From Lysobacter sp. yr284 (GTDB lineage Bacteria > Pseudomonadota > Gammaproteobacteria > Xanthomonadales > Xanthomonadaceae): 64,000 nt of DNA. Numbering within the stretch: the stretch's first letter is position 1; each line of letters begins with the position of its first letter. Location: assembly GCF_900107375.1 (NCBI RefSeq), contig NZ_FNPT01000016.1, positions 57,527 to 121,526 on the forward strand, written 5' to 3'. The notes below the pieces were generated by a model. The model saw nothing but the letters and a program-made list of their open reading frames with translations, did no database searches and was not told the DNA's origin. The position numbers and the translations under genes were made by a program. Positions 26,847-35,158 of the stretch are shown here, piece after piece.

Positions 26847-27529
26847 TCGACGTCGTCGCCGAGGTCCTCGGCGGCCCGGCGGCACCGCCGCGCGCGCAGC
26901 TGCGCGACCTCGGCCGGCAACCCTACGAACCGGTATGGCGGGCGATGCAGGCCTTCACCGATGCCCGCGACGCCGACACGCCCGACGAGCTGTGGCTGGT
27001 CGAGCACGACCCGGTGTTCACCCTCGGCCAGGCCGGCAAGGACGAGCACGTGCTGATGCCGGGCGACATCCCGGTGATCCACGTCGACCGCGGCGGCCAG
27101 GTGACCTACCACGGGCCCGGCCAGATCGTGCTGTATCCGCTGCTGGACCTGCGCCGGCTCAAGGTCGGCGTGCGCGAGTACGTGGACCGGATCGAGCAGG
27201 CCACGATCGACACCCTGGCCGAGTGGAACATCGAAGGCGCGCGCCGCGACGGCGCCCCGGGCATCTATGTGGCCGGGGCCAAGGTCATGGCCCTGGGCAT
27301 CCGCGTGCGCCGCGGCTGCAGCTTCCACGGGCTGGCGTTCAACATCGCGATGGACCTGTCGCCGTACCAGCGCATCAACCCCTGCGGTTACCAGGGGCTG
27401 CAGGTGACCTCGGTGCTAGACTTGGGCGGCCCCTCGGGCATGGACCAGGTCAAGCCGGTGCTGGTGGCGAACATCGCGCGCCAGTTCGGTTTGAGCGTCG
27501 AGGATGCGGCGCCGCTGGACTTCCGCTGA
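26843..27529 (+). CDS. lipB: Octanoyl-ACP:protein octanoyltransferase
   Basis: A 228-aa LipB that moves octanoate from ACP to lipoyl domains, the first step of lipoate synthesis. Signatures are [19 protein letters not shown], the lysine of [18 protein letters not shown] and the cysteine of [12 protein letters not shown]. The start is GTG at 26843, overlapping the ybeD stop as GTGA, so the two genes are coupled. Confidence 0.95.
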   Translation: MIDVVAEVLGGPAAPPRAQLRDLGRQPYEPVWRAMQAFTDARDADTPDELWLVEHDPVFTLGQAGKDEHVLMPGDIPVIHVDRGGQVTYHGPGQIVLYPLLDLRRLKVGVREYVDRIEQATIDTLAEWNIEGARRDGAPGIYVAGAKVMALGIRVRRGCSFHGLAFNIAMDLSPYQRINPCGYQGLQVTSVLDLGGPSGMDQVKPVLVANIARQFGLSVEDAAPLDFR

Positions 27530-27540
27530 CCGATTTGCCT

Positions 27541-27658
27541 CCTCCCGCTTGCGGGAGAAGTTGCCCGAAGGGCGGATGAGGGCACGCGAATCCGCCGGGC
27601 GCCGCGAAACCGCAGGCCGCCGAAGCCCTCACCCCGGCCCTCTCCCGCAAGCGGGAGG
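27541..27658. repeat. 118-bp MITE-like element between lipB and lipA
   Basis: An 18-bp inverted repeat, cctcccgcttgcgggaga at 27541-27558 and its perfect complement at 27641-27658, bounds a GC-rich core without a credible gene. Each arm is itself a small hairpin (CCCGC-tt-GCGGG). A related sequence appears at 58685-58712. Confidence 0.65.
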
Positions 27659-27689
27659 GGGAGTCCAACGAATCAGAGTCGAAGCACAC

Positions 27690-28727
27690 ATGAGCGACAC
27701 CGCGTCCAAGACCATCCCGCTGACCGTCGTCGGTGCGGCCGACCCGGTCGCGAATCCGGCGGTGCTGCAGTCCACGACCATGACCCCGGGCGCCAAGCAG
27801 ATCGGCGGCGACAAGATCAACCGCTCGCCGGTGCAGTTCGCCGACGCGCCGGTGTTGCGCAAGCCCTCGTGGATCCGCGTGCGCATCCCCTCGGGCAACT
27901 CGGTCGCCCAGCTCAAGGCCAAGCTGCGCGAGAACCGCCTGGTGACCGTATGCGAGGAAGCCAGCTGCCCGAACATCCACGAGTGCTTCGGCCACGGCAC
28001 CGCGACCTTCATGATCCTCGGCGAGGTCTGCACTCGCCGATGCTCGTTCTGCGACGTCGCCCACGGCCGGCCCAAGCCGCCGGATCCGCAGGAGCCGGTC
28101 AACCTGGCCAACACCGTCGCCGACATGGGCCTGAAGTACGTGGTGGTCACCAGCGTCGACCGCGACGACCTGCGCGACGGCGGCGCCCAGCATTTCGTCG
28201 ACTGCATCGCCGCGATCCGCGCGCAGAGCCCGCGCACCAAGATCGAAGTGCTGACCCCCGACTTCCGCGGCAAGGGCCGCATGGAACGCGCGCTGGAGAT
28301 CCTCGCGAACAACCCGCCGGACGTGTTCAACCACAACGTCGAGACGGTGCCGGACCTGTACGCCAACGTGCGCCCGGGCGCCGACTACCAGTGGTCGCTG
28401 ACCCTGCTGCAGAAGTTCAAGGCCCAGCACCCGAACGTGGCGACCAAGTCCGGCATCATGCTCGGCCTGGGCGAGACCATGGAGCAGGTGCAGGCGACGC
28501 TGCGCGACCTGCGCGCGCACGACGTGGACATGATCACCATCGGCCAGTACCTGCAGCCGACCCCGCACCACCACCCGGTGCTGCGCTACTGGACGCCGGA
28601 CGAGTTCAAGGAACTCGAGGTCTACGGCATGTCGCTGGGCTTCACCCACGTCGCCTCGGGCCCGCTGGTGCGTTCCTCGTACCACGCCGACCGCCAGGCC
28701 ATCGACGCCGGGTTCGCGGTGGCCTAA
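27690..28727 (+). CDS. lipA: Lipoyl synthase
   Basis: A 345-aa radical SAM enzyme that inserts two sulfurs into protein-bound octanoate. The auxiliary cluster cysteines are C88, C93 and C99 ([12 protein letters not shown]) and the SAM cluster cysteines C114, C118 and C121 (CTRRCSFC). [10 protein letters not shown] and [12 protein letters not shown] are family motifs. It follows lipB after a 160-bp gap that contains a MITE-like repeat, and is closed by a terminator at 28815. Confidence 0.97.
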   Translation: MSDTASKTIPLTVVGAADPVANPAVLQSTTMTPGAKQIGGDKINRSPVQFADAPVLRKPSWIRVRIPSGNSVAQLKAKLRENRLVTVCEEASCPNIHECFGHGTATFMILGEVCTRRCSFCDVAHGRPKPPDPQEPVNLANTVADMGLKYVVVTSVDRDDLRDGGAQHFVDCIAAIRAQSPRTKIEVLTPDFRGKGRMERALEILANNPPDVFNHNVETVPDLYANVRPGADYQWSLTLLQKFKAQHPNVATKSGIMLGLGETMEQVQATLRDLRAHDVDMITIGQYLQPTPHHHPVLRYWTPDEFKELEVYGMSLGFTHVASGPLVRSSYHADRQAIDAGFAVA

Positions 28728-28814
28728 GCCGGGCGCCGCGGTCGCCGGCGGGCGAGGGCGGAGCGCCGGCTCCGCCGCGGGATCCGCCGCCGCGCGCCGC
28801 GGTCCGCCATGACG

Positions 28815-28846
28815 AAAAAGCCGACGCGGATGCGTCGGCTTTTTCG
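28815..28846. terminator. Bidirectional terminator between lipA and the effector gene
   Basis: AAAAAGCCGACGC-ggat-GCGTCGGCTTTTT hairpin. It has T-runs on both strands, serving lipA (+) and the convergent effector gene ending at 28882 (-). Confidence 0.9.
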
Positions 28847-28881
28847 TTTCCCGGCCGTGGCGACAGCGCCGATGCTCGGCG

Positions 28882-29751
28882 TCAGCGTCCGCCGTACTGC
28901 TGGCTCGGCTGCTGCTGTTGTTGCTGCTGTTGCTTCTGCTCGTAGGCCTCGGCGCGGTTGTGCGAATCCAACTGCTGCACCGTGCCGCCCATGTCCGCCG
29001 CCGGCTTGCCCGCATCGACCTGGGCGCGGAAGCCCGGGGTGCTGCCGGCGATGAAGATCTGGCCGTCCTGTAGCGCGACCTTGCCGATGTCGGCGGGCTC
29101 GTGCATGCCGCCGCGCTTGGCCGCCAGCACCGCCTCGGCGACCTTTTCGTCGCTGACCTGGGCCGGCAGGCCCGAGCGCAGCTTGTCGTACATGTCGCGG
29201 TCGGGGTGATCCTTGGGAAACGGAATGCGCGGATGGTCGAGCGCGTGGCTGACGTCGCGGTTGACCTTGGCGACGTCCTCCTTGGTCATCAGCTCGCGCT
29301 CGGGATCGCCGTCCGGCCGCTTCAGGCGCGGGTCGTCGGCATAGAGCTGGCCGATGCGCTTGTCGTCGAGGCCGGTGATCAAGGTGCCGTTTTTGACCGC
29401 CTCGTAGCAGCGCTTGGCCAGGTCGTCCTTGCCCGAGGCCTCGTCGCCCAGGCGCCGGCCGACCTCGTTGTTCCACAGGTCCATGCGGTGTTCGCGCGGA
29501 TCGTTGGGGTGCTTGGGGCCGATCTCGTTGTCGTCGCCGTAGCTGCGCGAGATCCATTGCTGGCCCGCCGCCAGCTGGGTGGTGCGGCCGCTGGTGTAAG
29601 CGTGGCGGAACGCGTCGAGGGCATCGTTGTGGCCCTGTCCGGCGAAGCTGCCGTCGGGCCGCCGCGCCAGTTTCTCGCCGCTGAGTTGCTCGTAATAGCG
29701 GTAGGCGTCCTGTTCGATCCCGCGCTTGAGGTCGCTCATCGGATTGTTCAT
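28882..29751 (-). CDS. XVIPCD-type T4SS effector with DUF6973-like toxin domain
   Basis: A 289-aa protein. The N-terminal domain reads GQGHNDALDAFRHAYTSG and HRMDLWNNEVGRRLG, the F-R-H-A-Y ... D-L-x-N-N-E-x-G-R signature of DUF6973-like domains found in antibacterial effectors. From about residue 178 the XVIPCD-like tail begins (KDHPDRDMYDKLRSGLP), with QIFIAGSTPGFRAQVDAGKP and a glutamine-rich end (about 272-284). Its ATG overlaps the stop of the lipoprotein gene at 29748 (ATGA), which I take as its immunity gene. Confidence 0.75.
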   Translation of the reverse strand: MNNPMSDLKRGIEQDAYRYYEQLSGEKLARRPDGSFAGQGHNDALDAFRHAYTSGRTTQLAAGQQWISRSYGDDNEIGPKHPNDPREHRMDLWNNEVGRRLGDEASGKDDLAKRCYEAVKNGTLITGLDDKRIGQLYADDPRLKRPDGDPERELMTKEDVAKVNRDVSHALDHPRIPFPKDHPDRDMYDKLRSGLPAQVSDEKVAEAVLAAKRGGMHEPADIGKVALQDGQIFIAGSTPGFRAQVDAGKPAADMGGTVQQLDSHNRAEAYEQKQQQQQQQQPSQQYGGR

Positions 29752-30155
29752 GGCGTCGCCGCTCCGTCGGCGAGCTGGAATTCCACGGTGTCCTTGTAGC
29801 CGGGGTATTTCTTCTTCAGCACCAGCTTGTCCTGGCGGCCGATGCAGCGCTCGGCCGGCGAACGCGCGACGTAGGGCTCGGCGACGAAGTAGTCCTCATA
29901 GCCGAAGCGGAAGACCTTCTCGGCGCCGCCGCCGCTGAACTTGAGTTCGAGCTGGTCCTCGCGCTCGAAGCACAGCTGCTGCCAGTCGAAATCGGTCAGC
30001 GCGGCGGCGTCGACCACGGCCGAGTCGCGGCCTTGCAGCAGCTGGGCGACCTGTTGGGTGAAGTAATGCTGGGCGTCGTCGGTACGGGACATGGGGCATC
30101 CGCTCAGTAGGCAGGTGGAAAGGGCGGCGAACAGGGCGAGGCGGGTCAGGCGCAT
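29748..30155 (-). CDS. Lipoprotein, putative immunity protein to the 28882 effector
   Basis: A 135-aa protein with lipobox (FAALSTCLLSGC) and a short mature domain (CFEREDQLELKFSGGGAEKV, RCIGRQDKLVLKKKYPGYKD). It precedes the effector gene and overlaps it by four bases, so immunity would be made together with toxin. The function is inferred from layout; no family recognised. Confidence 0.7.
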   Translation of the reverse strand: MRLTRLALFAALSTCLLSGCPMSRTDDAQHYFTQQVAQLLQGRDSAVVDAAALTDFDWQQLCFEREDQLELKFSGGGAEKVFRFGYEDYFVAEPYVARSPAERCIGRQDKLVLKKKYPGYKDTVEFQLADGAATP

Positions 30156-30627
30156 GGCGGGGTCGGCGCGGTTGGGATCGGTACGCGCCCGGACGGGAAC
30201 GGCGCGGGCGGGAAAGAGGCGCGGATCGCGCCGGCGCGGCGCGCGCGGCCGGGCGTGGATGCGTCCGCGCGACGGCGGGCGCAGGCGGATGGGTCCGGTT
30301 CCATGGGGACTCCACGTGCGGGTGGGCGACAGGCCGGGCGCAAGCGCCGCGCGGCCATTCCTTTGCTCGGCGCCAACATAGTCCAGCCCGGTTGGGGCGG
30401 CAAGCCCGGGCGGCGCGAGCGGGCGCAACGCCGCGCCGGGCCTGGCTTCGCGCGGTCCGCGGCGGGGGCCGCCGGGCAATCTGAACCGGATTCACCCGTG
30501 CAACACGCATTTGCGCCGGCTCGCGTGACAGGGCAGGCAACTTTCGGCACTGTGGGCTTGTCCAACGCCGCATCATCCTCCCGCAGCACCCGACAAATCC
30601 GGCTCCCCCAGCCGGGAAGACTCCGCG
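30156..30627. other. 472-bp intergenic region upstream of prc
   Basis: Divergent space between the lipoprotein gene and prc. It is strongly GC-rich on the left, while 30480-30600 is more mixed and probably holds the prc promoter. I see no credible gene, clear consensus promoter or repeat. Confidence 0.5.
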
Positions 30628-32841
30628 ATGACTCCCAAGAACACGCGTGCCCTGACCCTGTTCGCAGGCCTGCTGCTCACCGCCCCGCTGGCGCTGCTGG
30701 CCCGGCCCGACGGCGCCGCCGCCGCGGCCGCCGGCTCGACCCTGCCCAGCGCGCCCACCGCCAACCAGGCGACCGCGGCCAAGCTGGTCTACGGCCTGCT
30801 CTCCGACAGCCGCTACGCCTACCGGCCGCGCGCGCTCGACGATGCGCTGTCGGCCGACATGTACAAGCGCTACCTCGAATCGCTCGACCCGAACAAGCAG
30901 TTCTTCACCGCCGCCGACATCGGCCGCTTCGACGCGTACAAGAACCAGCTCGACGACGCGATCAAGAGCGGCGACCTGACCCCGGCGTATTCGATCTTCG
31001 CCACCTACCGCCAGCGCGTGGACGAGCGCGTCGCCTATGCGCGCGGCCTGCTCAAGCAGAACGCCAACTTCGACTTCGGCGGCAGCGAGCGCTACGACTA
31101 CGACCGCAAGGAAGCGCCCTGGGTCGGCGACGCCGCCGCGCTCGACGTGCTGTGGAAGCAGTCGGTGCGCAACGACTGGCTGCGCCTGAAGCTGGCCGGC
31201 AAGAAGCCCGACGACATCGCCAAGACGCTCGACAAGCGCTACGCCAACATGGGCAAGAGCATCGGCGAGCTCAAGGGCGAGGACGTGTTCCAGACCTTCG
31301 TCAACAGCTACGCCAACGCGATCGACCCGCACACCGACTACCTCACCCCGAAGTCGGCCGACAACTTCAACATGACCATGTCGCTGTCGCTCGACGGCAT
31401 CGGCGCGCAGCTGCAGAAGCAGGACGACGTGGTCGCGATCCGCGAAGTCATCCCCGGCGGCCCGGCCGCGCGCAGCAACCTGGTCAAGCCCGGCGACCGC
31501 ATCGTCGGCGTCGGCCAGGGCGACAGCGGGCAGATGGAGGACGTGATCGGCTGGCGCATCGACGACGTCGTCGCCAAGATCCGCGGCCCCAAGGGCAGCA
31601 AGGTGCGCCTGGACGTGATCCCGGCCGAAGCCGGCCAGGACAGCAAGCCCAACCGCATCGTGCTGGTGCGCGACAAGGTGCGCCTGGAAGAACAGGCGGC
31701 CAAGTCGGAAATCATCGACATCCCCGCCGCCGGCGACGCTCCGGCCAAGCGCATCGGCGTGATCAAGCTGCCGGGCTTCTACCAGGACTTCGAAGGCCGC
31801 CGCAAGAACGCCAACGATTACGCCTCGGCGACCCGCGACGTGGCCAAGCTGCTGGTCAAGCTGCGCGCCGACAAGGTCGACGGCGTGGTCCTGGACCTGC
31901 GCAACAACGGCGGCGGTTCGCTCAACGAAGCCATCGAGCTCACCGGTCTGTTCATCGACCGCGGCCCGGTGGTGCAGGTGCGCGAATCCGGCGGCCGGGT
32001 CAGCGTCGAGGGCGACAGCGACAACGGCATCGCCTGGGAAGGCCCGCTGGCGGTCCTGATCAACCGCGGCTCGGCCTCGGCCTCGGAAATCTTCGCCGGC
32101 GCGATCCAGGACTACGGCCGCGGCCTGGTCATCGGCGAGACCAGCTTCGGCAAGGGCACGGTGCAAAACCTGGTCGACCTCGACCGCTGGCCGGCCAACG
32201 AGGGCGCGCGCTTCGGCCAGGTCAAGCTGACCATCGCTCAGTTCTTCCGCGTCAGCGGCGGCTCGACCCAGAACAAGGGCGTGGTGCCCGACCTCGCGTT
32301 CCCGGTGTCGGTGGACGCGACCGAGTACGGCGAGAGCACCTACGACAACGCCCTGCCGTGGACCAAGATCGCCTCGGTGCAGCACACCAGCTACGGCAAC
32401 TTCGCGCCGTTGCTGCCGAAGCTGGAAACCCTGCACAGCGCGCGCATCGCCGGCGACAAGGAATTCCAGTGGTGGTCGCAGGACGTGGCGCAGTTCCGCG
32501 AGGAGCGCGCCAAGAAGTGGATCTCGCTCAACGAGGCCGACCGCCGCGCCGAGCGCGACCGCGAAGACGCCAAGCGCAAGCAGCGCCAGGAAGAGCGCAA
32601 GACGCTCGGCCTGGCCCTGGACCCGCTGGCCGACGACGCCACCGACGACGGCCTGGCCTCGTCGGAACGCGACATCGTCAAGGACGCGGCGCGCGAGAAG
32701 CTGGCCGACAAGCGTCCGGACCCGCTGCTGCGCGAATCGGCCTCGATCCTGGCCGACGCGGTGCGCCTGCTCAACAACGACCGCCAGCTGTCGGCGCAGG
32801 TGCTGCCGACCGCGACCCGGCCGGGGCATTGGGCCGACTGA
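30628..32841 (+). CDS. prc: Carboxy-terminal (tail-specific) processing protease
   Basis: A 737-aa periplasmic S41 protease. A signal peptide and a helical N-terminal domain come first. A PDZ domain spans about 255-345 (VIPGGPAARSNLVKPGDRIV). The catalytic dyad is S484 in RGSASASEIF and K509 in SFGKGTVQNL. A C-terminal DUF3340-like helical region follows. It degrades proteins with exposed nonpolar tails and, in other species, controls peptidoglycan hydrolases. A terminator follows at 32866. Confidence 0.95.
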   Translation: MTPKNTRALTLFAGLLLTAPLALLARPDGAAAAAAGSTLPSAPTANQATAAKLVYGLLSDSRYAYRPRALDDALSADMYKRYLESLDPNKQFFTAADIGRFDAYKNQLDDAIKSGDLTPAYSIFATYRQRVDERVAYARGLLKQNANFDFGGSERYDYDRKEAPWVGDAAALDVLWKQSVRNDWLRLKLAGKKPDDIAKTLDKRYANMGKSIGELKGEDVFQTFVNSYANAIDPHTDYLTPKSADNFNMTMSLSLDGIGAQLQKQDDVVAIREVIPGGPAARSNLVKPGDRIVGVGQGDSGQMEDVIGWRIDDVVAKIRGPKGSKVRLDVIPAEAGQDSKPNRIVLVRDKVRLEEQAAKSEIIDIPAAGDAPAKRIGVIKLPGFYQDFEGRRKNANDYASATRDVAKLLVKLRADKVDGVVLDLRNNGGGSLNEAIELTGLFIDRGPVVQVRESGGRVSVEGDSDNGIAWEGPLAVLINRGSASASEIFAGAIQDYGRGLVIGETSFGKGTVQNLVDLDRWPANEGARFGQVKLTIAQFFRVSGGSTQNKGVVPDLAFPVSVDATEYGESTYDNALPWTKIASVQHTSYGNFAPLLPKLETLHSARIAGDKEFQWWSQDVAQFREERAKKWISLNEADRRAERDREDAKRKQRQEERKTLGLALDPLADDATDDGLASSERDIVKDAAREKLADKRPDPLLRESASILADAVRLLNNDRQLSAQVLPTATRPGHWAD

Positions 32842-32865
32842 ACCTGCCGGGTTTCACGCAACACC

Positions 32866-32896
32866 GAAAGCGCGCCCAATGGCGCGCTTTCTTTTT
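32866..32896 (+). terminator. Rho-independent terminator after prc
   Basis: GAAAGCGCGCC-caat-GGCGCGCTTTCTTTTT hairpin with T-run, 25 bp past the prc stop. Confidence 0.9.
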
Positions 32897-33000
32897 GGCG
32901 GCGGCGAACGCTGAGGGGCATTCCTGCGGGAGCGGTGTCTCACGGGATTTGTTTCGGCGACTGCACTGCTTCGGTCTTGCGTCGTGGGCCGGATGTCGTG

Positions 33001-33098
33001 GTCGCGGCTTGCGCCGCTCCTACAGGGGCTGCGGATGCGGCAACCGCAGTTGCCGCGACGCTGCGGCCCCTCCCTGCAGGAGCGGCGCGAGCCGCGAC
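33001..33098. repeat. Two inverted copies of the 25-bp dispersed repeat
   Basis: 33001-33025 (gtcgcggcttgcgccgctcc...) is identical to the complement of 214-238. 33074-33098 is an opposite-orientation copy differing at two positions. They face each other in the 370-bp space between prc and the Ada-like gene; I see no gene in that space. Confidence 0.75.
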
Positions 33099-33211
33099 CG
33101 CGTAGGCCCGCTCTCGCGCCGAAAGCCCGTCCACCGACGCCTTCGACAACAAAATCCGACCCACGCAAGATGCGGATAGCGACCCCGCGCGCACCGGCCT
33201 AGTCTTGCCCC

Positions 33212-34111
33212 ATGAACGCCAAAACCCCCTCGCGCAAGTCCGGTCCCGGTTCCGCCGATCAGGCGGTGGCCGGCGCTTCGTCCAACCCCGTCCCCGTCCC
33301 CGGCGACAAGCTCGAACGCGCCCGGCAGTTGCTCGACGGCGGCGAACTCTCGCTGACCGAGCTGTCGGCCGCGGTCGGCCTGAGCGCCTCGCACCTGCAG
33401 CGCCGCTTCAGCGCGCGCTTCGGCTTGAGCCCGGCCGAGTACCTGGCCCAGCGCAAGCTCGGCAGCCTGCGCAGCGCGCTGCGCGAGGGCAACGACGTCA
33501 GCGCGGCGTTGTACGACGCCGGCTACGGCTCGCCCTCGCGCGTGTACGAGGCCGGCGCCGCGCGCCTGGGCATGACGCCGGCGCGCTACCGCAGCGGCGG
33601 CGCCGGCGAGCAGATCCGCTGGAGCGTGACCCGCACCGCGCTCGGCCTGGCGCTGGTGGCGACGACGACGCGCGGCATCTGCATGATCGAACTCGGCGAC
33701 GATGCGGCGGCGCTGGAGGCGCGGCTGGGCGAGGAGTTCCCGCGTGCGGCGCTGGAACGGGTGGACGCCGGCCGCGACGAGTTCCTGGCGCCGCGGGTGC
33801 AGGCGGTGGCCGACACCCTCGGCGGCGGCGCGGGCGAGGTGCCGGTCGATCTGATCGGCACCGCATTCCAGAAGAAGGTCTGGGACGCACTGATGAAGAT
33901 CCCGCCGGGGCAGACCCGCAGCTACGAAGAGGTGGCGCGGCAGATCGGCTCGCCGCGCGGCGCGCGCGCGGTGGCGCAGGCGTGCGCGAACAACAAGGTG
34001 GCGGTGGTGGTGCCGTGCCATCGGGTGGTGCGCGGCGATGGGTCGCTGGGCGGGTATCGCTGGGGGCTGCCGCTGAAGGAGACGTTGCTGCGGCGCGAAC
34101 GGGCGGCTTGA
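33212..34111 (+). CDS. Ada-like methylated-DNA-[protein]-cysteine methyltransferase
   Basis: A 299-aa protein. An AraC-type helix-turn-helix (about 35-125: LSLTELSAAVGLSASHLQRR, YDAGYGSPSRVYEAG) is fused to an O6-alkylguanine alkyltransferase domain with the acceptor site VVPC269HRVVRGDGSLGGYRWG. The N-terminal Ada metal-binding domain with the phosphotriester-accepting Cys is absent; a 30-residue polar tail is there instead. It probably repairs O6-methylguanine, and its regulatory trigger is uncertain. Confidence 0.88.
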   Translation: MNAKTPSRKSGPGSADQAVAGASSNPVPVPGDKLERARQLLDGGELSLTELSAAVGLSASHLQRRFSARFGLSPAEYLAQRKLGSLRSALREGNDVSAALYDAGYGSPSRVYEAGAARLGMTPARYRSGGAGEQIRWSVTRTALGLALVATTTRGICMIELGDDAAALEARLGEEFPRAALERVDAGRDEFLAPRVQAVADTLGGGAGEVPVDLIGTAFQKKVWDALMKIPPGQTRSYEEVARQIGSPRGARAVAQACANNKVAVVVPCHRVVRGDGSLGGYRWGLPLKETLLRRERAA

Positions 34112-34188
34112 GGTTGCCGCGTCGTGGGCGCTGCGGGCGCGGCGCGAGCCGCGACCATCGGTATGCGGCGCGAGATCGGACCATCGCG

Positions 34189-34274
34189 GTCGCGGCTTGC
34201 GCCGCTCCTACAGGGGCGGGTGTGGAAGATCGCGATCGGGGAGGAAAGCGTCGGGCCTGAAGGCCCTCCCACAA
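34189..34274. repeat. Repeat cluster: 25-bp family plus 27-bp inverted arm
   Basis: 34189-34213 is an exact member of the 25-bp dispersed family. 34248-34274 (gcgtcgggcctgaaggccct...) is a perfect inverted copy of 34442-34468. A related unit occurs at 23890-23915. All lie in the 398-bp gap between the Ada-like and Lrp genes. Confidence 0.75.
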
Positions 34275-34310
34275 CAGCCTTCCCGCGGCAGCCGCCGCCT
34301 CAACAAGCGT

Positions 34311-34463
34311 TTGTGGCAGGACCTTCAGGCTCTTATGGCGGACCTCCAGGCTCTTGCGGGAGGACCTTCAAGCTCTTGCGGGCGGGCCTTCAGGCTTCTG
34401 TGGGAGGACCTTCAAGCTTTTGTGGCAGGAGCTTCAAGCTTTTGTGGGAGGGCCTTCAGGCCC
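34311..34463 (+). repeat. Seven-unit 22-bp degenerate tandem repeat
   Basis: Units start at 34311, 34333 (21 bp), 34354, 34376, 34398, 34420 and 34442. The consensus is ttgtgggaggaccttcaagc followed by tt or tc. The last unit runs into the dispersed repeat ending cccgacgc, so the array probably grew from that repeat by slippage. Confidence 0.8.
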
Positions 34464-34509
34464 GACGCTCTTCGCTCAGACCGCCCCGCCCCAGCCCACC
34501 CGGCAGACC

Positions 34510-35019
34510 TCACCCCCCGCCGCGCCGCTTGCGCGCCGCGCGCGGCGCGTCGCGGGTCGGCAGCTCCAGCCCGTGCTTGACCACGTCGAACACCAGGTGG
34601 GTGTCGTAGCGTTTGACGTTGCCTTCGTCGAGGAACAAGCGGTCGACCACCTGGCGGCAATGGGCGACGCCGGTGGTGGCGAGGATGACGAGGTAATCCC
34701 ACTCGCCGGCCAGGGTGTAGCACTGCTGCACCTCCGGCGCGGCGCGCACGCGGGCGTGAAAGGTGGCGTTGCCCTCGGCCGATTCGCGCTCCATCGTCAC
34801 CCATACCGCAGCCAGGGTGCTGCCCAGCGCGGTCGGGTCGAGCACTGCGACCTGGCGCATCAGGCCTTCCTGGCGGTAGCGGGTCATGCGCCGCTGCACC
34901 GCGCTGGGCGACAGGCCGATCGCGTCGCCGAGTTCGCTCAGGGTCGCCGAGGCGTCTTGCTGCAGCAGTTCGAGCAATTTGTGGTCGAACTCGTCGAGGA
35001 CCAGGGGGGCGGAATTCAT
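34510..35019 (-). CDS. Lrp/AsnC-family transcriptional regulator
   Basis: A 169-aa regulator. The DNA-binding domain reads LDEFDHKLLELLQQDASATL, ELGDAIGLSPSAVQRRMTRY, and the effector-binding RAM/ACT-like domain contains GEWDYLVILATTGVAHCRQ. A basic disordered tail (RAARKRRGGG) ends it. It is divergent from the acetyltransferase at 35159 across an A/T-richer space, so that gene is a likely target. Ligand unknown, probably an amino acid. Confidence 0.9.
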   Translation of the reverse strand: MNSAPLVLDEFDHKLLELLQQDASATLSELGDAIGLSPSAVQRRMTRYRQEGLMRQVAVLDPTALGSTLAAVWVTMERESAEGNATFHARVRAAPEVQQCYTLAGEWDYLVILATTGVAHCRQVVDRLFLDEGNVKRYDTHLVFDVVKHGLELPTRDAPRAARKRRGGG

Positions 35020-35158
35020 GCAAGATTTTTGCGTCTGCGCGGGCAATTATTCAACCGCAATTTGACTGACATCGATACGCTATTCTCGCGCTTAGGTCCT
35101 CAGGAATTTTTATGTGCCGCCGCGCGCTCCCTGCCCCTCCACAACGGACGCCCCCGGG

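Noticed and set aside
29896..32829. 977-aa minus-strand frame over prc
   Set aside because: Antisense to a complete S41 protease with all motifs; Val/Gly/Arg-rich composition is typical of shadows in GC-rich DNA.
34311..34463. CRISPR-like array
   Set aside because: The 22-bp units touch one another without unique spacers, and no cas genes are near.
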